Source: an uncultured Prevotella sp. (GTDB lineage Bacteria; Bacteroidota; Bacteroidia; Bacteroidales; Bacteroidaceae). From it: a stretch of 39,435 nt of DNA. The DNA is taken from NCBI GenBank assembly GCA_900768785.1, contig CAAGEG010000161.1, forward strand, positions 1 through 39,435, read 5' to 3'. Both the position numbers and the translations under genes were made by a program. The notes beneath the pieces were generated by a model. It ran no database searches, was not told the DNA's origin, and saw nothing but the letters and a program-made list of their open reading frames with translations. Shown one piece after another: positions 34,028-39,435 of the stretch. Position 1 is the stretch's first letter. Each line of letters opens with the position of its first letter.

Positions 34028-34837
34028 ATGAAAAGTATTCTCGACGGACGTCCCGCATTGAAAAATGAGGTTGACAAAATTGCCGAAGTGGCAGGCTATC
34101 TATGGCAGAAAGGCTGGGCAGAGCGCAATGGAGGAAACATAACCGTTAATATTACCGAATTTGTAGATGATGATATCAAGCAGTTGCCTGCTATCAGCGA
34201 AGTGAAACAAATAGGTGTAACACTTCCATATCTTAAAGGTACATATTTCTTTTGCAAGGGAACAAATCGTAGAATGAGAGATTTGGCTCGTTGGCCAATG
34301 GAAAACGGAAGCGTAATACGCATCCTGGACGACTGTGCAAGCTATGTAATCATAGCAGACAACCCCGTTGCTCCTACGAGTGAGCTGCCTTCTCATCTCA
34401 TGGTGCATAATCACCTTATTGAAAAAGGCTCTCCTTATCGCGCTTCTCTGCACACTCACCCAATAGAACTCATTGCTATGACACACATACGCAAGTTTAT
34501 GGGTAAGGATGTGTTGACAAAACTACTTTGGAGTATGATACCTGAGACAAAAGCATTCTGTCCTCGTGGATTGGGAATCATACCTTACGAATTGCCAAGT
34601 AGCGTAAAACTTGCAGAAGAAACCGTTAGACAGCTTGATGACTATGATGTTGCGATGTGGGAAAAACATGGAGTGTTTGCCATAGACACAGACATTATGC
34701 AAGCTTTTGACCAGATTGACGTCCTCAATAAGAGTGCTCTTATATATATAGCATCAAAGAATATGGGCGAAGAACCCGAAGGTATGAGTGATGAACAAAT
34801 GGCAGAAATGACAAAAGCATTTAACTTGCCCAAATAA
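34028..34837 (+). CDS. rhaD: Rhamnulose-1-phosphate aldolase
   Basis: 269 residues from the ATG at 34028 (Escherichia RhaD is 274). This class II zinc aldolase splits L-rhamnulose 1-phosphate into dihydroxyacetone phosphate and L-lactaldehyde. Motifs are GWAERNGGNITVN (29-41), PTSELPSHLMVHNHL (116-130) with catalytic Glu119, RASLHTHPIELIAMTH with zinc ligands His142 and His144, and the third ligand His214 in MWEKHGVF. An in-frame ATG at 33959 would add 23 residues, but a predicted promoter lies inside that stretch. Unlike the Bacteroides thetaiotaomicron operon I recall, it is not in line with the kinase, isomerase and permease genes; it points toward them from the other strand. Confidence 0.94.
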   Translation: MKSILDGRPALKNEVDKIAEVAGYLWQKGWAERNGGNITVNITEFVDDDIKQLPAISEVKQIGVTLPYLKGTYFFCKGTNRRMRDLARWPMENGSVIRILDDCASYVIIADNPVAPTSELPSHLMVHNHLIEKGSPYRASLHTHPIELIAMTHIRKFMGKDVLTKLLWSMIPETKAFCPRGLGIIPYELPSSVKLAEETVRQLDDYDVAMWEKHGVFAIDTDIMQAFDQIDVLNKSALIYIASKNMGEEPEGMSDEQMAEMTKAFNLPK

Positions 34838-34925
34838 ATTACTATATATAAAGGACACAAAAACAAAACAAAGGCATCTTATCATTCTCAGATAATATTA
34901 GTTTAAGAGTCTATTTAAAGACAAT

Positions 34926-34957
34926 AGAATAGCGTCGTTGTGAAACGACGCTATTCT
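34926..34957. terminator. Bidirectional terminator between rhaD and rhaT
   Basis: AGAATAGCGTCGTT (34926-34939) and AACGACGCTATTCT (34944-34957) make a perfect 14-bp stem with a 4-base loop, between convergent genes. The T tracts are modest (TTGGTTATAT rightward, ATTGTCTTTAAAT leftward). Confidence 0.75.
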
Positions 34958-35033
34958 TGGTTATATACATTATGCTTTTTTGCATCGAAAAATAACGTTA
35001 TCGCCGACCCCAAAGAAGCCGGCAATAAACATT

Positions 35034-36071
35034 TTATTTAAGCAATTCAGGAAGGAAAGACGATATTATCAATATAACAATGCCTACAAGAAGAACGGCA
35101 ATAGTCTTTTTGGAACAACCTTTCCACTCTTTCAGTATGATTCCCCAAACGTTTGAGAAGACCACATTTAATGCCATAAGAATACAGAAAGCCAATGTTG
35201 TAAGTGTCTCCGAGCCTTGAAGGAAACCTTTACCTATGCTTAGTCCAAAGAATTGACTATACCAAAGCGCACCCGCAAGGGCACAAAAGATAGCGTTGTT
35301 TGCCCATACACGTCCCTTACCATAGTCACTCCATGTCTTGTTCTTGCTGTTTTGGAAGAAGCAATATATAGCATTAGTTACAAAACCACCGAAAGTAACA
35401 AGGAAAGTAGCAGGCAAAGTCTTGTACATATCTTGAGTGAGGTCGCCGAAATTTATGTCTTTGCCAAACTCAAGACCAACATTAAAACAGCCACTCATGA
35501 ACCCTGCCAACAAGGCAATAGTGAGTCCCTTAGGGAAATTAAAGTCTTTAACAGCAGCCTTCTTCTCTTCTTCAGACAGCGAAGCAGCTTTCATCGAGCC
35601 GGCAACTCCTATTACGGCAATTCCCAATAACGTAACTACAACGCCCGTTATTACAGCAAACGTGAGTTTATCAAGAGCATTTATTTCCGGAAAGAATATG
35701 TTTAGCAACACCGGACCCATTATTGTACCAAGTCCGGCACATGTTCCAAGAGCAATAGATTGTCCGAGAGCCACACCGAGATAGCGCATAGAGAGACCGA
35801 AAGTAAGTCCGCCAACACCCCAAAGCACACCGAAGAGAATGGTCATAAACACATTAAACGTGTTGCTTGATGTGAATAATTCACACAGACAATGTCCTTC
35901 GGGAACTGCGAGTAACGCTCCGAGCAATGGCAAAAGCAGCCATGCAAAGACTCCTTGTACTATCCAATAGCTCTCCCACGACCATTCTTTAATCTTGTTA
36001 ATAGGTACATAGCAACTTGATTGACAGAATGCGCCGATAGCAATTATTAATAATCCGATTATTATTTCCAT
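35034..36071 (-). CDS. rhaT: L-rhamnose/proton symporter
   Basis: 345 residues with about ten membrane helices. The N-terminus (IIGLLIIAIGAFCQSSCYVPINKIKEWSWESYWIVQG) has the hallmark RhaT block, followed by WLLLPLLGALLAVP, GVLWGVGGLTFGLSMRYLGVALGQSIALGTCAGLGTIMGP and a C-terminal FGLSIGKGFLQGSETLTTLAFCILMALNVVFSNVWG. It imports L-rhamnose with a proton across the inner membrane. It is the third gene leftward after rhaB and rhaA. The 113-base gap to rhaA contains a strong terminator-like hairpin, so its expression may be lower than or separate from the enzymes. Confidence 0.95.
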   Translation of the reverse strand: MEIIIGLLIIAIGAFCQSSCYVPINKIKEWSWESYWIVQGVFAWLLLPLLGALLAVPEGHCLCELFTSSNTFNVFMTILFGVLWGVGGLTFGLSMRYLGVALGQSIALGTCAGLGTIMGPVLLNIFFPEINALDKLTFAVITGVVVTLLGIAVIGVAGSMKAASLSEEEKKAAVKDFNFPKGLTIALLAGFMSGCFNVGLEFGKDINFGDLTQDMYKTLPATFLVTFGGFVTNAIYCFFQNSKNKTWSDYGKGRVWANNAIFCALAGALWYSQFFGLSIGKGFLQGSETLTTLAFCILMALNVVFSNVWGIILKEWKGCSKKTIAVLLVGIVILIISSFLPELLK

Positions 36072-36112
36072 ATAATAGAGATTGTTGTTATGATATATAC
36101 TGATAAAAACAA

Positions 36113-36167
36113 GAGTGAAGAACAGACCGTAAGATGCTATTTGCTGCGGTAATTCTGTTCTTCACTC
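36113..36167 (-). terminator. Intra-operon hairpin with U-tract between rhaA and rhaT
   Basis: GAGTGAAGAACAGA (36113-36126) pairs perfectly with TCTGTTCTTCACTC (36154-36167), 14 bp; the inner CCG/CGG adds pairs. Read leftward (the direction of rhaA-rhaT transcription) the stem is followed by TTGTTTTTATC, an intrinsic-terminator layout. It could reduce read-through into rhaT or stabilise the rhaBA message. Confidence 0.7.
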
Positions 36168-36184
36168 ATTTGTGGAAAGTGTAT

Positions 36185-37441
36185 TTATCCTCTCTTTGAT
36201 GTTACTTCTTGTTCGTATTTTTGTACATCAGCAATAAAGTCTTGACCAACAGGAACATTGTTTCTCAGGCAGAACTCATCGTAAACAGCATTCCAAGGAA
36301 GTGCTTTTGCCTCTTCAAGAAGAGCGAGACGCTCAAACAACTTGTCTTCAGCTTCATATTTGCGAAGTGTAGCCAGCGGCTCGAGGAGGGCTCTCAACAT
36401 ACATTTCTGTGCAGCACGACTACCTACAACATATGCTCCGATGCGGTTTATTGATCCATCGAAATAGTCTAAGCCATAATGAACACGGTTTAGAGCATCT
36501 GCACGTACTATCTCGCTGAACAAATCAAGCGTAGAATCGTCCATTATAGTAACGTGGTCAGAGTCCCAACGTACAGGACGGCTTACGTGAAGCATAAGCT
36601 CCGGCACATACAACAACATGGCTGACACTTTGTCGGCAACGCTTTCAGTCGGGTGGAAGTGACCTGTGTCGAGAGTAATCATCTTGTTGTTTTGTGCTGC
36701 GTATGATGTATAGAAGTCGTTAGAACCGACAGTAAAGCTTTCAAGACCTATACCGAAGACCTTGCTTTCTATGCAATCCTTCATGTTATCATACTTTGTA
36801 GCGAATATTTGGTCAAGAGAATCTTTCAACAATTCACGATAACGCAATTTGTTAACCGTCAGATCTTTGGATCCATCGTGCACCCATAGGTTCATGATAC
36901 ATGGGTCTCCTTGTGCCTTACCCATTTCTTCAGCTATAGCACGGCAACGTTTTGTGTGCTCTATCCAGAAGTTTCGTATGCCCTCATCAGGGTTAGAAAG
37001 AGTCAGATTTCCGCTTTTTGGATGTGAGAAAGATGTAGAATTGAAGTCAAGCTTCATGTTGTTTTCTTTTCCCCATTGTATCCAGCTTTCAAAATGTTTG
37101 GGTTCTACTTCGTCTCTGTCAACGATTTCGCCTTTGAAGTCTCCATATATCTCATGCAGATTAAGGCGATGAGTACCCGGAATGAGTGACTTCGCTTTTA
37201 TTATGTCAGCACGTAGTTCATCGATATTACGTGCTTTGCCGGGATAATTACCTGTAGATTGTATTCCACCTGTTAGTTCTCCGGCTTGATTTTCAAAGCC
37301 TGTAACATCGTCTGCCTGCCAACAATGCATGCTAAGATGAAAGTCTTGCATCTGTTGTAGCACTTTTTCTGTGTCAACTCCAAGCTCTGCATAACGCTGC
37401 TTGGCAATTTCGTAAGCATTTTTTATAAGTTCTTCTTTCAT
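36185..37441 (-). CDS. rhaA: L-rhamnose isomerase
   Basis: 418 residues (Escherichia RhaA is 419). It converts L-rhamnose to L-rhamnulose with Mn2+ in the cytosol. Motifs are MHCWQADDVTGFENQ (38-52), GGIQSTGNYPGKAR (58-71), NLHEIYGDFKGE, LDFNSTSFSHPKS, MNLWVHDGSKD, FGIGLESFTVGSNDFY with Glu234, and ITLDTGHFHPTES with Asp258 and His261, followed by HVSRPVRWDSDHV; together these hold the metal-site residues. It sits 41 bases downstream of rhaB in the same transcript, and its start codon is the first in frame after rhaB. In Bacteroides literature the same gene is called rhaI. Confidence 0.97.
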   Translation of the reverse strand: MKEELIKNAYEIAKQRYAELGVDTEKVLQQMQDFHLSMHCWQADDVTGFENQAGELTGGIQSTGNYPGKARNIDELRADIIKAKSLIPGTHRLNLHEIYGDFKGEIVDRDEVEPKHFESWIQWGKENNMKLDFNSTSFSHPKSGNLTLSNPDEGIRNFWIEHTKRCRAIAEEMGKAQGDPCIMNLWVHDGSKDLTVNKLRYRELLKDSLDQIFATKYDNMKDCIESKVFGIGLESFTVGSNDFYTSYAAQNNKMITLDTGHFHPTESVADKVSAMLLYVPELMLHVSRPVRWDSDHVTIMDDSTLDLFSEIVRADALNRVHYGLDYFDGSINRIGAYVVGSRAAQKCMLRALLEPLATLRKYEAEDKLFERLALLEEAKALPWNAVYDEFCLRNNVPVGQDFIADVQKYEQEVTSKRG

Positions 37442-37482
37442 AATATTATGATTTTTATAAGTTTATTTTGTTGTCTTCAATA

Positions 37483-38961
37483 TTATTTCTCTCCTGTTAC
37501 TGCAAGATATTTGTCATAAGCGGCAGTCCATTCTTCGCTGTTTTGAGGCTCAAAGCGTTTCATTTCCACGCTGTTTGCTATCATTCTTCTCATGTCGAAT
37601 ATATCTTTAACAGTTCCGGCGGCTTTTGCTTGAATCATAATGTTGCCTAATGCGGTACATTCTTGTGGACCTGCAAGTACTGTAACGCCTGTTGAGTTTG
37701 CTGTAAACTGGTCAAGGTATTCGTTTTTTGAGCCTCCACCGATAATGTGGAGCGTGTCTATGGGGAATGAAGCCATTTCTTTAAGGTATCCGAATACTTG
37801 TCTGTAGCGTAGAGCGAGGCTATCGAAGATGCATCGGCATATTTCTGCGTATCCCTCAGGCACATGTTGGCTGCTGTTTTTACAGTATTCTTGTATGGCT
37901 TGTTGCATGTTTGCGGGGTTGGCAAAAGCCTTGTCGTCAGGGTTAATGAGGCTTTGGAAAGGTGTCACTTTCATAGCTTCGGATATCAAAATGCCGTAGT
38001 CCTTAGGTGCTGCATCGCCCCATTCTTTGCGACAACGTTCAAGTAACCACATGCCGCAAATGTTTTTCAAAAATCTTGTTGTGCCTTCTATGCCGCCTTC
38101 GTTGGTGAAATTGCGTTCATAACTCAACTGATTGATAATGGCTTCTTTGGTTTCTATACCCATAAGGCTCCATGTACCACTGCTTAGATATGCGAATTTT
38201 TCGTCTTTGGCAGGTACAGCGGCAACGGCACTTCCTGTGTCATGACCTGCAACGGCTATTACCGGTACTGCTCCCAAGCCTGTTATCTTTTGTACTTCTT
38301 CAGTTATAGTACCTATAACTTCGCCCGGATTGACCATCGGACCGAATGTTTCTCTTGCCAAACCCAAGCTTTCGAGCAACTCTTCATCAAGGTCTTTGGT
38401 TCTCGGGTTGAGTATTTGACTTGTCGAAGCTATGGTATATTCGCATACGGCATTACCTGTAAGCATCCAACTAAGTGCATCAGGTACAAAAAGTATCTTT
38501 TTGGCGTGTTTCAGAGCGGTATTGCCGTCTCTCTTCATGGCATACAACTGGAACAGAGAGTTGAAGTTCATAAACTGTATTCCGGTTTTTTCATATACCT
38601 TTTCTTTTGAAACACAAGTGTCAAAATACTCTTCCATCGCTCCAAACGTGTGAGGATCGCGATAGGCTATAGGGTTTCTCAGCAATGCTCCGTCTTCACC
38701 TACGCATACAAAATCAACACCCCACGTGTCAATACCTATGCTTGTAATGTCAAGATTTCGGCGTGCCGCCTCTTTCAAACCTTTTATTATCTCAAAGTAA
38801 AGGGCATAAATATCCCAATAGAAGTGCCCTCCGGTTTCAATTAGATTATTGGGAAAGCGTGTCAATTCTTCCAGTTTTACCTTACCTTCAGATATGTTTC
38901 CAACAATCGTTCTGCCACTTGTTGCACCCAAGTCGACAGCAAAGAAGCATTTATTATTCAT
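37483..38961 (-). CDS. rhaB: Rhamnulokinase
   Basis: 492 residues, a FGGY-family sugar kinase that phosphorylates L-rhamnulose with ATP. The N-terminal ATP-site motif is FFAVDLGATSGRTIVG (7-22). Further blocks are SIGIDTWGVDFVCV (about 95), RNPIAYRDPHT, PDALSWMLTG, the FGGY hinge region AVAGHDTGSAVAAVP with catalytic Asp in GHDT, YLSSGTWSLMGIE, and the C-terminal adenine-binding LHIIGGGSKNEYLDQFTAN. It is the first gene of the leftward rhaB-rhaA-rhaT unit and has a clear promoter about 100 bases upstream. No lactaldehyde reductase (rhaO) or AraC-type rhaR gene is in the window; a regulator may lie just beyond the right edge. Confidence 0.97.
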   Translation of the reverse strand: MNNKCFFAVDLGATSGRTIVGNISEGKVKLEELTRFPNNLIETGGHFYWDIYALYFEIIKGLKEAARRNLDITSIGIDTWGVDFVCVGEDGALLRNPIAYRDPHTFGAMEEYFDTCVSKEKVYEKTGIQFMNFNSLFQLYAMKRDGNTALKHAKKILFVPDALSWMLTGNAVCEYTIASTSQILNPRTKDLDEELLESLGLARETFGPMVNPGEVIGTITEEVQKITGLGAVPVIAVAGHDTGSAVAAVPAKDEKFAYLSSGTWSLMGIETKEAIINQLSYERNFTNEGGIEGTTRFLKNICGMWLLERCRKEWGDAAPKDYGILISEAMKVTPFQSLINPDDKAFANPANMQQAIQEYCKNSSQHVPEGYAEICRCIFDSLALRYRQVFGYLKEMASFPIDTLHIIGGGSKNEYLDQFTANSTGVTVLAGPQECTALGNIMIQAKAAGTVKDIFDMRRMIANSVEMKRFEPQNSEEWTAAYDKYLAVTGEK

Positions 38962-39009
38962 CAGAAGATGTATTTTTCGTATTAAATCAGTTAACTATTA
39001 TATCAGAAT

Positions 39010-39042
39010 TACATTCAAGGCTTGTAGTTGAACTACATTCAA
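39010..39042. promoter_or_regulatory. Palindrome and direct repeats in the rhaB leader, possible operator
   Basis: TGTAGTT-g-AACTACA (39023-39037) is a perfect 15-bp palindrome. It is flanked and overlapped by two exact copies of TACATTCAA (39010-39018 and 39034-39042), 24 bp apart. With the predicted start near 39054 on the minus strand, they lie just downstream of it in the 5' leader, where a bound regulator could block or tune transcription. AraC-family regulators often use direct half-sites about two helical turns apart. Confidence 0.4.
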
Positions 39043-39060
39043 AATGTTAAAGTTCATTTG

Positions 39061-39090
39061 CAAATATAATAATTATTTAGATATACGCAA
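39061..39090 (-). promoter_or_regulatory. Promoter of the rhaB-rhaA-rhaT operon
   Basis: On the minus strand TTG (39090-39088), a 19-bp spacer, then TATATTTG (39068-39061), an exact -7 match. It gives a leader of about 90 bases before the rhaB ATG. Confidence 0.65.
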
Positions 39091-39435
39091 TATCATTATT
39101 TGATTTTTAGACAAGAAGAATTGTTTTATTGGTCATATTGCCATTGTCTATATCAAATAAACAACTTTTTTATTTTGAATATTAAGTGTTCTTGTTGTAA
39201 GAATACAAATACCATAAATAGCCTTGTTATAGAATTACGTTTCATCTTTGCTACAGATACTATGCACACGGCATATTTAAATCAAGCTTTCTTTACCCGG
39301 AAATGTAAGGTGTAAACCATTTCAGAAACACTTTTCAAAAGTTGTAAAGATATTCAGTAAACCCGAATCGGTCATTAGATTTCTGTTCATATTCGCTTAT
39401 ATGTGTGCCAGATTGGGTCACGATTCATCGAAGAC
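39091..39435. other. Intergenic region to the window edge, no gene recognised
   Basis: No frame here resembles a protein family. One frame on the plus strand stays open from about 39272 to the edge, with its only ATG at 39401, too short to judge. I see no RNA gene or strong hairpin. Confidence 0.5.

Noticed and set aside
39272..39435. Open frame running off the right edge, possible 5' end of a rhamnose regulator
   Set aside because: The only ATG (39401) leaves eleven codons and no recognisable motif, so it is not called.

Overview
The window looks like a chromosome segment from an AT-rich member of the Bacteroidales, most likely Prevotellaceae or a close relative. Three things point that way. 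There is a full-length SprA/Sov type IX secretion protein next to ruvA. Several genes are preceded by the Bacteroidetes promoter pattern TTTG-N19/20-TAnnTTTG, and most starts lack a strong Shine-Dalgarno. The metabolic gene set (carboxynorspermidine synthase, a dxs-trkA-trkH run, a rhamnose operon) is typical of gut Bacteroidales. The family assignment is inference. I see 29 protein genes, no rRNA or tRNA, and no transposase or integrase.

Left part (1-7.7 kb). A 56-residue conserved small protein and a DUF4186 protein flank a noncoding stretch that ends in an orphan 15-bp terminator hairpin. Next come a secreted alpha/beta hydrolase and a four-gene restriction-modification cassette, all on the minus strand. 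Its transcription order is HaeIII-like C5 methyltransferase, second C5 methyltransferase, HaeIII-like nuclease, CfrBI-like nuclease. A hexapeptide acetyltransferase follows.

Middle (7.8-17.7 kb). Phosphomannose isomerase is followed by the dxs-trkA-trkH operon (isoprenoid precursor and K+ uptake), which has a near-perfect promoter. Upstream lies a compact ATPase plus DUF4435 pair that resembles the PARIS anti-phage system (AriA/AriB). A divergent DMT-family exporter comes next, then ruvA.

Centre (17.7-28.3 kb). The 2,524-residue SprA translocon gene ends in a perfect terminator. It is followed by an uncharacterised 198-residue protein, which appears to be read from a leaderless mRNA, then carboxynorspermidine synthase and recA.

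Right part (28.5-39.4 kb). An Lrp/AsnC regulator is divergent from metY-cysK (sulfur assimilation). An orphan ATP-grasp enzyme and an esterase follow. The L-rhamnose catabolic set closes the window: rhaB-rhaA-rhaT run leftward under a clear promoter, and rhaD converges on them from the other strand.

The most unusual non-coding signal is a family of 22-bp-period repeat arrays in three intergenic regions (about 6.84, 16.90 and 32.87 kb). They share a TAAA...TTTA framework. In the first array the arms around the unit junctions are extended into strong hairpins by sequences that differ from each other yet are complementary. The two defence-type loci (the double restriction-modification cassette and the PARIS-like pair) are the strongest candidate accessory systems.
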